Origin: Chrysophaeum taylorii
Taxonomy: Eukaryota; Sar; Pelagophyceae; Pelagomonadales; Pelagomonadaceae
Reading direction: 5' to 3'
NCBI GenBank assembly: GCA_029834535.1
Contig: JAQMWT010000468.1
Coordinates: 83,090 to 147,089 of the forward strand
Length of the DNA: 64,000 nucleotides
Every line of letters begins with the position of its first letter. The stretch's first letter is position 1. Under the pieces are notes generated by a model. That model was not told the DNA's origin, ran no database searches, and saw only the letters and a program-made list of their open reading frames with translations. Positions 10,049 through 19,436 of this stretch are shown in pieces. Position numbers and translations under genes: made by a program.

Positions 10049-10401
10049 TCTTCCTCTGCCACTACGACCGAGATGTGGCAATAAATAAACAAACAAACAC
10101 CTCGTGCGTGCTTGTACTGTTGTCAGGCACCCACCATGTTCCGGGAATTCCCTATCTTCCCCTTAATCTGCCCGAAGGAGCCTTCTTGTTGTCCAGTGGT
10201 ACATTCATTATTGTACGACGACGACGTCATCCATCATCACAGAGTTCTAATGATAACCTCCTTAAAACCCCACGACTCTAGCGGGGCCCGCCCGTTATAA
10301 CGAACCGTTTGCTGGGCTCTTAGTTCCAACAAGAAGGGGAGCCCCCGTGCGTGGGCAGCCACCCACCCCGGGGGGTTAGTTACCTTGGCCGTCGTTGACA
10401 C
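10049..10401. other. spacer between calpain-like and rhodopsin-kinase genes
   Basis: No gene seen. The two flanking genes are on the same minus strand; the stretch should hold the calpain-like promoter and the 3' end of the kinase gene. Confidence 0.5.
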
Positions 10402-12924
10402 TCACATCGAGGCGGGAGGCAGGGTGGGCGAAGCGGTACGCGTGGTCGTCGGAGAAGCCTCCTGCACCCCGTCGGGCCTCGGCACCCCCGGCGCGACACA
10501 GCCCCAGCGGGCAAGGCAGGTGCGGATCTGCGAGATGGTGGCGGGCTTGTTGAGGACATCGTTCGCTCCGCACTCCATGAGACTTCGGCGGTCCTCTTCG
10601 AACGCGTTGCCGGTGAGGGCGATGATGATCAGGACGTCCGGACCGTGGCCCGAGTCGCGGATCTCGCGAATGGCGACGTCGCCGCTTTTTATCGGCATGA
10701 CGACGTCGGTCACGATGACGTCGTAGGGCTTGCGTCGCGCGGCCGCCTGTTGGACCTTGTCCACCGCCTCCTGGCCGTTCTCGGCGAGATCCACGCAGAA
10801 GTTGAGCTTTTTGAGGATGTAAGCGCATAGCCTGCGATTGGATTCGACGTCGTCGGTAACGAGCGATCGCACGCTCCGGTCCTCGGAGACGCATTGTTGG
10901 TAGAGCGGCATCGCCAGCGCGAGGCTGTCTGGTGTAGTGCTGCTCAAGGAATCGGCGAAAAGGCTGGTGGTGTTAGCGTCGGGTCTTGGCTGAAGAGCGG
11001 CACCGACACGGACCTTGAACCAAAACGTCGAACCTGTGCCCTCGCCCGCGGAGAAGGCGCCGATCGTACCGGCATGACGCTCGATTATTTGGCGCGAGAT
11101 CGCGAGCCCGAGGCCCGTGCCGCGGCCGGCTCGGACGTCACCTGGGCGGATCTGAAAAAATGGCTGGAAAAGCCGGGCTTGATGCGATTGCGATATGCCA
11201 ACACCCTCGTCGGCAACGCTGACGAAGAGCTCGAGCTCTTCGGCCGCGAAGACGCGACGCAGTCCGTCGGGCGCGTCGTCCAAGTCTCGCGAGCCGCGTA
11301 TCGAGAGCCCCACCGGTCTCGCGGTGTATTCTATGGGCCACGTGACGCTCGTCGCCTCGGGGAGCTGTTGTTCATCTTTGACCTGCCGAAGACCAGCCGA
11401 GACTGTGATCGTCTGCCCGGAAGCCGAGAACTTGATCGCGTTTGATACGAAGCTGGCAATAACTTGGCGCAGCCGGACGCTATCGCCAACGAGTCTTGTG
11501 GTGGACTTGAGAGGGGAGTAGGGTGGCTCGACTACGTCGGCCGTCAAGATCGTGACGGCCTTATTTTTGGCCGCATTCTCGAGCGTCTTGACGACGCTAC
11601 GGGTCATATCTACGGGCGAGAACTCGAGCGCCACGAGCTCGAAGGCGCCCTCCTCAATTTTCTGGAAAGACAGGACGTCGTCGAGCGTTTCGCTCATATG
11701 TCTGACCGACTCCGTGATGTTACTCGCGACCTCCTTGCCTAACGACGTCAGCGTCTCGTGCTCGATCATCGCTTCGATGCCGATGCTAACCGAGTTCAAT
11801 GGGACTCGCACCTCGTGGCACACATATCTCAAAAACTGCTTGAAGCTTGAGTTGGCACGTTCCTCAGCCTGAAGTAAGAGATGCAGCAGTTTTTCTTGAC
11901 TCTGAGTCTGCATGTGCAATCGCGTCAACATTGTCGACAACATCAGCTTGCTCGCAGCGTCGACGATGAGCGTCATCGTCTCTTCGGCTGCTACGGAGTA
12001 AAGCTGCAGAATGCCGGCGAACGTGGCCACCACGAAGACGGTCCACGTGATAGAGCACATTTTCGCCATGGCGGCGCTCATGAACAGCGTCGTGATATCC
12101 TGTTCCCAAAGTAGCTGGATGGCCGACGTCGATGCGTTCTTGGGGTAAATACGTGGCAAGCCCGGGAGCAGCGTTTTCGTTGCGGCGTCCTTACACCGCT
12201 CAATCTTGGACGCGTGCTTTGAGTATACATTTTTTAGCTCGTAAATCCGCGCTGCCTTCCGCGTCCTGTCCGCGCTTATCTTGAAAGTCCAGCAAAACAT
12301 GACGGTCGCGACGCAGTTGCACGCGAGATACACAGGCTTGTCGAAAGGCAACGAGACGAACGCAAACACGAGCGATCCTTCGAGAACCGCGACACTCATC
12401 AACGTCTCGCTGCGGGAACGGGGCGTGTATTGCTGCCCCAGCGTCAGCATGAGGACGACGATGATGGGGAGAGTCGCGAGCCACTCGCCCATTCTCTCCC
12501 AACGCACCGGTCGCCCGTACGGCGACTCTGCCGGCTTGAATGCGCCCACCGCCGTCAGTATGTGCCCGACGCACGCGATGAAGGTACACACGGTTGCGCA
12601 CATGATCGGCAAATGTCGATGCGGTGCGTGGATCGTGTCGATGAACGATGCGAAGTTCATCATTGTCGCCGCACAAAACATCGACGACGTCATCGAGGCG
12701 ATCCACGATGGGTTCTCACTGCGCTTGAGCTTGAGAACTTGCCAGCACCATACCAACCACAACGCCATGAAAACTACGCCGTAGCCGCAAGCTGCGGGCG
12801 CATAGTAGCGCAGAGAGCTCGATAGCGATGCGTGGTTCACCACCTGCGCGTGCCTTTCCTGGTGTTCGACCGGTGACCTCTCCCCAACGTTGGGCACACT
12901 CCGCCCGAACGGCACGACCCGCAT
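10402..12924 (-). CDS. histidine-kinase rhodopsin with receiver domain (HKR-type photosensor)
   Basis: An 840-residue fusion from the ATG at 12924. Residues ~40-335 contain seven to eight hydrophobic segments with microbial-rhodopsin signatures: R-M-G-E-W-L-A-T-L-P at 144-153 (equivalent to R82, D85->E, W86, T89 and P91 of bacteriorhodopsin), a Trp at ~294 in helix F, and V-D-A-A-S-K at 321-326, giving the D212 and retinal-lysine K216 equivalents. Next come a dimerisation H-box (F-L-R-Y-V-C-H-E-V-R, His 370), an N-box (S-N-A-I-K-F), G1 D-E-G-V-G-I and G2 G-R-G-T-G-L-G-L-A-I-S of an HATPase, then a receiver with D-D at 691-692, phospho-acceptor Asp 740 (T-D-V-V-M-P) and Lys 793. All catalytic residues are present. 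A ~60-residue basic loop separates helices E and F. Predicted to sense light and relay phosphate; no output domain or cyclase follows the receiver. Confidence 0.75.
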   Translation of the reverse strand: MRVVPFGRSVPNVGERSPVEHQERHAQVVNHASLSSSLRYYAPAACGYGVVFMALWLVWCWQVLKLKRSENPSWIASMTSSMFCAATMMNFASFIDTIHAPHRHLPIMCATVCTFIACVGHILTAVGAFKPAESPYGRPVRWERMGEWLATLPIIVVLMLTLGQQYTPRSRSETLMSVAVLEGSLVFAFVSLPFDKPVYLACNCVATVMFCWTFKISADRTRKAARIYELKNVYSKHASKIERCKDAATKTLLPGLPRIYPKNASTSAIQLLWEQDITTLFMSAAMAKMCSITWTVFVVATFAGILQLYSVAAEETMTLIVDAASKLMLSTMLTRLHMQTQSQEKLLHLLLQAEERANSSFKQFLRYVCHEVRVPLNSVSIGIEAMIEHETLTSLGKEVASNITESVRHMSETLDDVLSFQKIEEGAFELVALEFSPVDMTRSVVKTLENAAKNKAVTILTADVVEPPYSPLKSTTRLVGDSVRLRQVIASFVSNAIKFSASGQTITVSAGLRQVKDEQQLPEATSVTWPIEYTARPVGLSIRGSRDLDDAPDGLRRVFAAEELELFVSVADEGVGISQSHQARLFQPFFQIRPGDVRAGRGTGLGLAISRQIIERHAGTIGAFSAGEGTGSTFWFKVRVGAALQPRPDANTTSLFADSLSSTTPDSLALAMPLYQQCVSEDRSVRSLVTDDVESNRRLCAYILKKLNFCVDLAENGQEAVDKVQQAAARRKPYDVIVTDVVMPIKSGDVAIREIRDSGHGPDVLIIIALTGNAFEEDRRSLMECGANDVLNKPATISQIRTCLARWGCVAPGVPRPDGVQEASPTTTRTASPTLPPASM

Positions 12925-13392
12925 CGGCAACTTACGGAAGGAAGCGTCTTGGGGCTGGTCGCATCTACCCAACTTTTCTTTTGGGTGCACCAAAAACCGT
13001 TTCAACGCACGTGTTGCACTTTCACTTCAGAATAAACTTTGTTGATAAGCACTTATTATGAAACTTATTAGGCTGGTCGTTACGACAGGATCCTAACTTC
13101 TAAAAAGGAGATGTTTGCAAAGTCCCCCCTTTACAGAGTCAACGAATAGAGTCAAATAACCTCATTCCATTTTATTTTATTTTACCTTACACTTTACACT
13201 GTCGCTCGCGGAGTCAAAGGTTTTATTTTACCCTTGTGGTGAGCTGGCGACGTGAGCTCCTCAGTAGTCGGGAGTTACGTTTTTCGTCGAGATCGGAGAG
13301 AATGGCTGGGAACAAAAAAAGTGCCGGACCACCAGCTGCGGGAAGAAGGAGGAGGCGACGAGGAATCTCCGGTGGCCATCCCGGCGCATTGG

Positions 13393-13437
<45 letters not shown>

Positions 13438-13553
13438 TCGGACCTCTCCCGGGCATGGGAGCCGGGCTGGGCCGGCAGGAGCCGGTCCAGGATCACAGAG
13501 CAAAATCACACAGTTGGGGTAGAGGCGAGGGATGAAAAGGCGTTGATGGCGGA
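12925..13553. other. intergenic with (AACT)n microsatellite
   Basis: Holds the likely promoter of the rhodopsin-kinase gene and an (AACT)n tract at 13393-13437. AT-rich short runs lie near 13160-13230. No gene seen. Confidence 0.6.
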
Positions 13554-13775
13554 TCACCACTGCGCGCGGTCTTGTGCGAGGTCGTGCCACGAGTTGAAGG
13601 GGATGTCGCATTTCCGGAGTGCCTTGGCGAGCGTCCTCCCGTACGTCATCTGCGGAGCCCCCGGTGGGCGCTTGGAGCGGGCCCAAGACGAGAGCATCTT
13701 GCGAGGGAGTCGGGAGAAGGGCATGCGGGCGACGTGACCGGCCCAGCGGAGCTGGCGGCGCATTGGTACCGCGAT
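13554..13775 (-). mobile_element. LINE-type (non-LTR) retrotransposon 3' relic
   Basis: The minus frame reads R-R-Q-L-R-W-A-G-H-V-A-R-M, then R-L-P-R, then S-W-H-D-L-A-Q-D-R-A-Q-W before its stop. The L-R-W-x-G-H-V-x-R-M pattern followed by A-x-D-R-x-x-W is the characteristic C-terminal tail of many LINE reverse-transcriptase proteins. No polymerase core is present upstream, so this is a 3' fragment. Confidence 0.6.
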
Positions 13776-13914
13776 AATACACTGGAAAAAGGCAGTCCCA
13801 CTCCTCGAGGCGCGTGGTTGCATGTCAAGCGCTTGACGGGCGATCATCCTGAGTGCGCGAAGCAAGACACCGATCCAAGCACGACGATACGCGGCTGGGA
13901 TCAGATGGGAAAAT

Positions 13915-14292
13915 GAGTTCGGCGAACTGAGGAACGTCAAGAAGCCGGATCTCGTCGAGCACCTCCTACCCCTCGACGTGGGCAAGCTCTGCAAGAAGAT
14001 CGAGAAAGACACCTAGTACGGCTTCCTCCCCAACCTCGCCAGATCTTCACGCGGTTAGATCGGCACGCTTCTTGCCGAAAGCTTCTGCGAACGAATCATC
14101 TCGGCCGGCAACATCGTTCTGACCGAGGGTAACTCGCTGCTTGGCGGCGAAGAATGTGACATGCGAGTCCTCTTGCGCACGAACCGCGAGTTCATGGAGT
14201 GGGCCCGAGGCAAATACGGCAAGATCGCCGACGAGACCACGAACCCCGACAAAGAAAACCAAGAGGACGACCCAGACCCGCCGGAAGAGTAG
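13915..14292 (+). pseudogene. hAT-family transposase C-terminal relic
   Basis: One frame runs from 13915 to a stop at 14292 but contains two in-frame TAG codons (14014 and 14056). The last part, C-E-R-I-I-S-A-G-N-I-V-L-T-E-G-N-S-L-L followed by V-L-L-R-T-N-R-E-F-M, resembles the hAT C-terminal dimerisation domain (S-E-R-x-F-S-x-A-G ... R-x-x-L ... L-x-x-N). No DDE catalytic region is seen, so it is dead. It abuts the LINE relic. Confidence 0.5.
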
Positions 14293-15370
14293 GCAGGCGG
14301 CTTACGACGGCTTGCGAATAGATTCGCGGCGGTTACCAAAAAAATTGCAAGCCTACTTTACTTTACTTTACTTTACTTTACCCTCCACTCAGAGTAAGGG
14401 CTCTTTACTTCAGAGTGAAAGTGTAACGCTGAAATAACGGCGTTCGAGGAATGCTCTTGCGTGCACCCTTCCCCACCGGTGGCCGCAGGCCCCCCCTTTA
14501 CCAGTAACTGTGTGGGCGTTGACTGTTCCGATTCGACGCTCCTGGTCGTCGCCGCCGCGCCCGCGAATGCTGATGAGCTACGGGTGTCAGCCGCTTGTCC
14601 TACCTCGCTCACCCCGCTATGTTCTCTCGCCTCGTTCAGCGCTCTGTCCAGCCCCCCTTCTTCGCCGGTCAACACCTCGTCGCCATTCTGATCGACCGCT
14701 CCGAGCTGCCCCTCTTTCCCGCCCGCCCCCTGCCATTGAGTCTACTCCTTAACACCCCTCGGTCTAGAATAATGTGTAAGTAGTATAGAACCATTTCGTC
14801 GTCAGCGAGGCAGGCAGATCTAGAAAAAGTGGTAGGTGTCCGAAGCACGAAACTAGGAGATCATTCGAGGAGAAAACGGGCGCTGCTGCGGGCACGTCGA
14901 TGTACAAGAGCCGTGCATTGAGAGAACCGGAGTATATAATGGTAATAATAATGTGGGCGATGTGCATGGGGGACTCGCGCTAAGAGCCCGAAGAGGAGGC
15001 GCAGGGTGCTTTTCACAACGGGCGCGAGGGGGCATGATACAAAGAGACGCCGCCGCCGCGGCCGTACGAGCGGCGCGCTTGTGATGGTGGAGGTGTGAGG
15101 AAGGAAGGAAAATGATGACACCCGAGGATAATACGGCCGCTTTCCATCGTCGTCGTCGTCGTCGAAGCGAGAAAGTGCCTCCCTCGGCGAATTGCGAGGA
15201 GCACGTGATGCATGCCAGTTGTTTGTTTGTGTGTTTGTTTGTGTGTTTGTTTGTTTGTTTGTTTGAAAAGTAGAAGACGATGCGGTCCTCGCATCGCAAT
15301 AAGAAGGAATCCGACGACGAGAGAAGGCGGGGGAGGGTGGCGTAGGTCGCGAGGCGAGTACGTCTCGTCG
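14293..15370. other. intergenic with microsatellites
   Basis: No gene recognised. Contains an (ACTTT)n run at 14354-14381 and a (TTTG)n run at ~15219-15265, plus a short (CGT)n run near 15148-15163. Confidence 0.5.
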
Positions 15371-16162
15371 TCAGCGCTGCGGGGAGCGGAAGGGGTCGAA
15401 GGCGGGGGCGTCGTCGTTTGACGAGCGGGAGGGAAGGACGGGCGAGGCAGCAAAGGCGTCGGCGTAGTCGCCAGCGAGGAGGGAGGAAGGCCAGGCGTAG
15501 GGAGGGGTCGCGGCGTCGGGGGTGTTGTCTTGGTCGTCTCGGCGCCTAGGTTTGTTGGGCGGTCCGACGTCGCGGCGGAAGGCGCTGTTGGGTTCTTCGA
15601 GCTTTTGGAGTCGGCGGTCGAGGTTGGCGAGACGAGATTCGACGCGGTGGAGGGCGTCGGTGGTTCGGTTCGCGTCGTCGCGGCTGGCGAGGTTAAGCGC
15701 GGCGTAGGCGTCTTGGAGGGCCTCGCGGTGCGCGAAGTTGCGAGCTTCGTCCCGGAGCTCGCGAATCTCGTCGCCCTGGCGCGCCACGACGGTCGTGAGC
15801 TCCTGGAGCGAGCTGACGAGAAGCGCGAGGTTTGAGACGCCGCGCTCTGGAAGGGGCGCCGACTCGGGACGTTCCATGGGCGTCCAGAGCGCCTCGCCGG
15901 GGCGCGTGAAGGGCCGATACCCCAGGTCGGCCACGCGTTCCCCCAGCATCGAGTAGGGCTTGCGGCGCGACGGGTTCGAGCCCTGGCTGTCGACGCTCAC
16001 GTCGTCGCGCGACACGTTGTGGACCGACGAGGCCTCGTCGTCTCGCGGGACCGCGTCGGCTGGTGGCGCGAGGTGGAGGCCGCCCATCGGCAGGAATACC
16101 TCGCCGGGCTGGTAGACGCCGGGGGCGGGTGCCTCCTCTTGGAACCCGGGCGGCGACTGCAT
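15371..16162 (-). CDS. predicted coiled-coil protein, function unknown
   Basis: A 263-residue protein from the ATG at 16162; longer readings would run antisense into the PHD gene and are not supported. The N-terminal half is proline-rich and probably disordered. Residues ~110-200 carry a heptad-like pattern rich in L, A, E and R (L-Q-E-L-T, E-I-R-E-L-R, R-L-A-N-L-D-R-R-L-Q-K-L-E-E), indicating a coiled coil. The C-terminus is acidic/proline-rich. No family recognised. It is divergent from the PHD gene, 147 bp apart. Confidence 0.5.
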   Translation of the reverse strand: MQSPPGFQEEAPAPGVYQPGEVFLPMGGLHLAPPADAVPRDDEASSVHNVSRDDVSVDSQGSNPSRRKPYSMLGERVADLGYRPFTRPGEALWTPMERPESAPLPERGVSNLALLVSSLQELTTVVARQGDEIRELRDEARNFAHREALQDAYAALNLASRDDANRTTDALHRVESRLANLDRRLQKLEEPNSAFRRDVGPPNKPRRRDDQDNTPDAATPPYAWPSSLLAGDYADAFAASPVLPSRSSNDDAPAFDPFRSPQR

Positions 16163-16309
16163 ATCAAGGTGCACTTGCTCTCCCCGCGGCGACGGTGAGA
16201 GGCGGAACGCTCGATCAACGGATAATTTTTCATCATCAAGGAACGGTACGCGAGAGTTCCTGTTTGTTGTTGTGGCGGCGGCGGCGTTTTTTTTTTTTGA
16301 AAGAAAAGG
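16163..16309. promoter_or_regulatory. probable bidirectional promoter
   Basis: The 147 bp between the divergent start codons at 16162 (minus) and 16310 (plus) must contain both 5' leaders. It includes a T12 run just before the plus-strand ATG. No specific element was identified. Confidence 0.4.
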
Positions 16310-17386
16310 ATGGACGACGACGACGACGGCGACGACGTCTGGGGCACGCAGTGCTGCGTTTGCTTCGAGGGCGGTGAGCTGGTGTGTTGCGACGGATGCC
16401 CCTCGACGGCGCACCCGGGGTGCGTCGGGCTCGATTCGATGCCCGAGGAGTTTTTTTGCCCGTCGTGTTCGCGCGAGGCGTGCGCGGTGTGCGGAGAGGG
16501 GCGGTTGGCCTTGGATTTGCACGTGCTGTGCGGCTCGGAGACCCAGGGGTGCGAACGGGTGTTTCACCTAAGATGCGTCGGCCTCGAAGCGGTGCCCCCC
16601 GACGACTGGTTCTGCGAGAGTTGCGAGGACGCGAAACGATCTCTCGTTCTCGAGGCGCGCATCGCTCGGACCGAAGATGTCCCCGACGCGACGCGGGCCA
16701 AGGCGGCCCTCGCGGCCTGCGCCGAGGCGCGCGGGTCTCGCGCCGGCGCCGAGGCCTGGCTCGAGGCACGGGATGCCAAAGTATCTTTGTTCCGCGAGAG
16801 CGCGTCGGGACGCGCGACGGGCTGGCCGACCCGCCTTCGCCTCGTCTCCTTCGCGCTCAAGGCTCGGCGCCGCCTTTCCTGGGCCCACGAGACCTGCGAC
16901 CTCCGCGACCTCATTCGCCACCCCGTCTTCGAGACGGGCTGCCTCGCCGCCGCCGAACCCTCGCCGCGCTACCTTCGTTCCTGGGGGAGAACGACCGATG
17001 GATGCCGTCGGGTGGATGATGATGAACCGCGTCCGAGAGACCTCCTGGTCGCCCGCGCCCGCAAGCGCAGGCGCGATTTTGCAGCGAGCGTCGGGGAAGT
17101 CGCCGACGGCACCGACCCTCGCGTCCAGGCGGCCGTCCGCGCAGACCCGGGCTACCGCGGTCTCGAGGCCCGCGCGGCCTACCTCCTCGACACCCAGACC
17201 CGCTCCCGCGTGCTGACCCTCGCCTACGCCGACTACCTCGGTATCCAGCGGTCCGTCGCGGTGGTCGAGCTCCTCGCCCACGACCTCCGCCACCGCCCCG
17301 GCCTCCGGATCGACAAGATCCACCTCAACCTCCGCGACGCCTACCTCGACCACTACCGCCACCGGCGACGGACATCATCAACTTGA
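16310..17386 (+). CDS. double PHD-finger protein
   Basis: A 358-residue protein with an acidic start. Residues 15-53 form a PHD finger (C-C-V-C-F-E-G-G-E-L-V-C-C-D-G-C ... H-P-G-C ... F-F-C-P-S-C) and residues 58-105 a second, with the Cys4-His-Cys3 spacing preserved and the usual Trp before the last Cys pair (W-F-C-E-S-C). The remainder is alpha-helical and Arg/Ala-rich without a recognised domain. PHD fingers typically read histone H3 tails in the nucleus; a chromatin role is inferred. No catalytic methyltransferase or acetyltransferase domain is attached. The PLAC8 gene begins 91 bp downstream. Confidence 0.8.
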   Translation: MDDDDDGDDVWGTQCCVCFEGGELVCCDGCPSTAHPGCVGLDSMPEEFFCPSCSREACAVCGEGRLALDLHVLCGSETQGCERVFHLRCVGLEAVPPDDWFCESCEDAKRSLVLEARIARTEDVPDATRAKAALAACAEARGSRAGAEAWLEARDAKVSLFRESASGRATGWPTRLRLVSFALKARRRLSWAHETCDLRDLIRHPVFETGCLAAAEPSPRYLRSWGRTTDGCRRVDDDEPRPRDLLVARARKRRRDFAASVGEVADGTDPRVQAAVRADPGYRGLEARAAYLLDTQTRSRVLTLAYADYLGIQRSVAVVELLAHDLRHRPGLRIDKIHLNLRDAYLDHYRHRRRTSST

Positions 17387-17476
17387 ACATACATAGCCCG
17401 CTCGTGTGGGAACAAAAAAAAACAAGAACGTTCTGGGCATTGGTTGGTGATTCTTGGCGACGAAGCCACGGTTGGG

Positions 17477-17986
17477 ATGGGAGAGGGTGATGTGGCCGAG
17501 GCGAGCTGCCTCACGGTCCAGCCCGCTTCCGAGGCGCCGCCAAGGGCAGAGGCGCTGGCCGTCGCCGACGCCGTCGCGGACCGCGGCGTCGTTGCAGAGC
17601 CCGTCCTCATCGCGCAGCTCGCGTACCAAACGAGCGTCGGCAAGTGGAGCTCGGGCCTCTTCGACTGCCGCGCCGACCTCCCCATCTGCTGCTACGTTGC
17701 GTGGTGCTACCACTGCGCCTTTGGCCACGTCATGGCGGCGAACCTCGGCTCCAAGTGGCGCGACGAGTGCTGCTCGATCATCCTCTGGGACGTCTGCAAT
17801 GGCTGCTTCGGGCCCTACTACCACGCAATCAAACGGGCCAAAATCCGGGCCAAGTACGGCGACCTCCCGGAAGAGCCCTGCGACGACTGCACGACAGTCT
17901 GCTTCTGCGGGCCCTGCGCCCTCTGCCAGGAGGCCCGTCACGCCAAGGCCGCCAACCCGAACACCATCAGCTGCCTCGGCATGTAA
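17477..17986 (+). CDS. PLAC8 family cysteine-rich protein
   Basis: A 169-residue protein from the ATG at 17477. After a ~50-residue variable N-terminus comes the Cys-rich PLAC8 domain: W-S-S-G-L-F-D-C, C-C-Y-V-A-W-C-Y-H-C-A-F-G and later C-F-C-G-P-C-A-L-C-Q-E. Members act at membranes in cell-size control, cadmium resistance or Ca2+ handling in plants and fungi; the specific role here is unknown. Its stop lies 28 bp from the stop of the convergent PLOD-like gene, with an AGTC microsatellite filling the gap. Confidence 0.8.
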   Translation: MGEGDVAEASCLTVQPASEAPPRAEALAVADAVADRGVVAEPVLIAQLAYQTSVGKWSSGLFDCRADLPICCYVAWCYHCAFGHVMAANLGSKWRDECCSIILWDVCNGCFGPYYHAIKRAKIRAKYGDLPEEPCDDCTTVCFCGPCALCQEARHAKAANPNTISCLGM

Positions 17987-17992
17987 CATAAT

Positions 17993-18017
17993 AGTCAGTC
18001 AGTCAGTCAGTCAGTCA
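17993..18017. repeat. (AGTC)n microsatellite between convergent stops
   Basis: Six AGTC units lie in the short gap between the PLAC8 and PLOD-like genes and touch the latter's stop codon. Confidence 0.9.
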
Positions 18018-19178
18018 TCGCTCGTTTTTTTTCAGATCCAGGAGCGTCGAGAGGAGCCCGTGGGCCGCGAGCCCGTTCCCGTGCCACCCGAGCAGCGGCC
18101 GCACGGCCCGAGAACAAGAAGAAGAAGAAGAAGAAGAATAACCCCCGTCGTTCGGGCTTTCGGAGGCGTCGTAGACGAGGTCTGCAAAGCCGGGCGCTTC
18201 TCGTGACGAGCACCACGCGAGCCTCGCGCCCGCCGTCGTCCGACTCTGATTATTATTGCGGGGGACGCAGTGCCGCCCGAAACCGGTGGCGAACCGCTTC
18301 TTCTTTCTCTTCGAGGACGCCTGCCCGATAGTCCGCATTCCCGAGCCGCACGGCGGGTGAAACCACGCGGCAGTCGCCGGGGCTGCCGAGCTGCTCCGAA
18401 AGCAGAGCTGCTCCCCAGACGTTTCTTCTTCGAAAACCACCGCGTCTTGGGGCTCGCCGTCGAGAACGAACCACCGCTTGAGCGAGCCGAAGAGCACGCC
18501 CCGATCGTCGAGCGCGACGCGATCCGGAAACGTCGCCGCGTACGCGAGCAGGAGGCCCTGGTCGTCGAGCTTCTCGGCCGTCTTGCCGCGACGCGCGCTC
18601 AGGACGGCCGGTAGCTCGCGGGGCAAGGCTTCGCTCGTCTTTATGGCCCAGGCGGTAAACGCCCGAACCGCCTCGCGACTCCCCGCGTACTGCCCAGAGT
18701 TGGCGAACGACATGTTGAGGCTCGGCGCGCGGCCGTACATCGCGCGCAAGAACCCATCGGCCTCCCGGGCCGAGCACGGCACCCCAATCCAGCAAGCTGG
18801 TTCCGCCGCCGCGACGACCACGTTTTCGCGCCCGCCGGTCGCGTCGCGGAGCGCGTTCCTCGTCGCGGCGACGCTCCCCGTGCCCGCGATGACGTCGGTC
18901 GCGTCGGCGAACACCACCACATCGCACCCCGCCTGCCTCGTGTGCGCGCCCACTATCTCCAGTTTAAGCGCGCGATTCCTCATCGACGCGTCCCTTCCCA
19001 GCACGCGCACATCGCGCCCCGTCGCCCGCCCGACGGCGAGGGCGCGCTGCACGAGCGGTGATGACGCCTCGCACCGCGGCGGTGCGCAAACCGTCAGGTA
19101 CTCAACGCATTGTGTGCCATCGCGCGCTGGCCACCCCGCGGCAAAGGACACTACCAACACCAGGACCCCACCATTCAT
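18015..19178 (-). CDS. PLOD/procollagen-type glycosyltransferase-like protein
   Basis: A 387-residue protein with a short hydrophobic N-terminus suggesting a signal peptide. Motifs match the glycosyltransferase domain of procollagen lysyl hydroxylases: a strand ending D-V-V-V-F-A-D-A-T-D-V-I (86-97, the DxD-like metal site), N-S-G-Q-Y-A-G (~159-165, normally N-S-G-x-x-x-G), D-D-Q-G-L-L (~204-209) and W-H-G-N-G (~365-369, normally H-G-N-G). It lacks the C-terminal Fe/2-oxoglutarate hydroxylase domain. Likely a secretory-pathway sugar transferase; the acceptor is unknown. A poly-Ser tract near residue 350 comes from a TTC repeat. Confidence 0.65.
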   Translation of the reverse strand: MNGGVLVLVVSFAAGWPARDGTQCVEYLTVCAPPRCEASSPLVQRALAVGRATGRDVRVLGRDASMRNRALKLEIVGAHTRQAGCDVVVFADATDVIAGTGSVAATRNALRDATGGRENVVVAAAEPACWIGVPCSAREADGFLRAMYGRAPSLNMSFANSGQYAGSREAVRAFTAWAIKTSEALPRELPAVLSARRGKTAEKLDDQGLLLAYAATFPDRVALDDRGVLFGSLKRWFVLDGEPQDAVVFEEETSGEQLCFRSSSAAPATAAWFHPPCGSGMRTIGQASSKRKKKRFATGFGRHCVPRNNNQSRTTAGARLAWCSSREAPGFADLVYDASESPNDGGYSSSSSSSCSRAVRPLLGWHGNGLAAHGLLSTLLDLKKNER

Positions 19179-19239
19179 TCATTCATTTTCATTCTTCGCC
19201 TGGCCTGGCCTGGCCTGGCCTGGCCTGGCCTGGCCTGGC
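19172..19239. repeat. (ATTC)n and (CTGGC)n microsatellites
   Basis: An ATTC run (19172-19190) lies at the PLOD-like start codon and is followed by eight copies of the pentamer TGGCC/CTGGC at 19201-19239 in its upstream region. Confidence 0.9.
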
Positions 19240-19436
19240 GGCGCCACCTCCACTCTGACGGCTGAGCTGGCGCTCTGCCGCCCTCTGCGACCTCTCCTCG
19301 GAAGGCTCGCACGCTGCCGTCCGCTACGCGTCTTCATTTCCTCCCTCCCTCGCTCACTTGCTAGAGCCGCGCTCGCCTCTTGGTCTCTCGCGGCGGATTC
19401 AGTCCGGTATTTCGAAGAAACTAAAGCAAAGCGCAC

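Noticed and set aside
15371-16567. 398-codon version of the coiled-coil gene
   Set aside because: The first 135 codons run antisense through the PHD gene and its promoter and lack an ATG; the ATG at 16162 is preferred.
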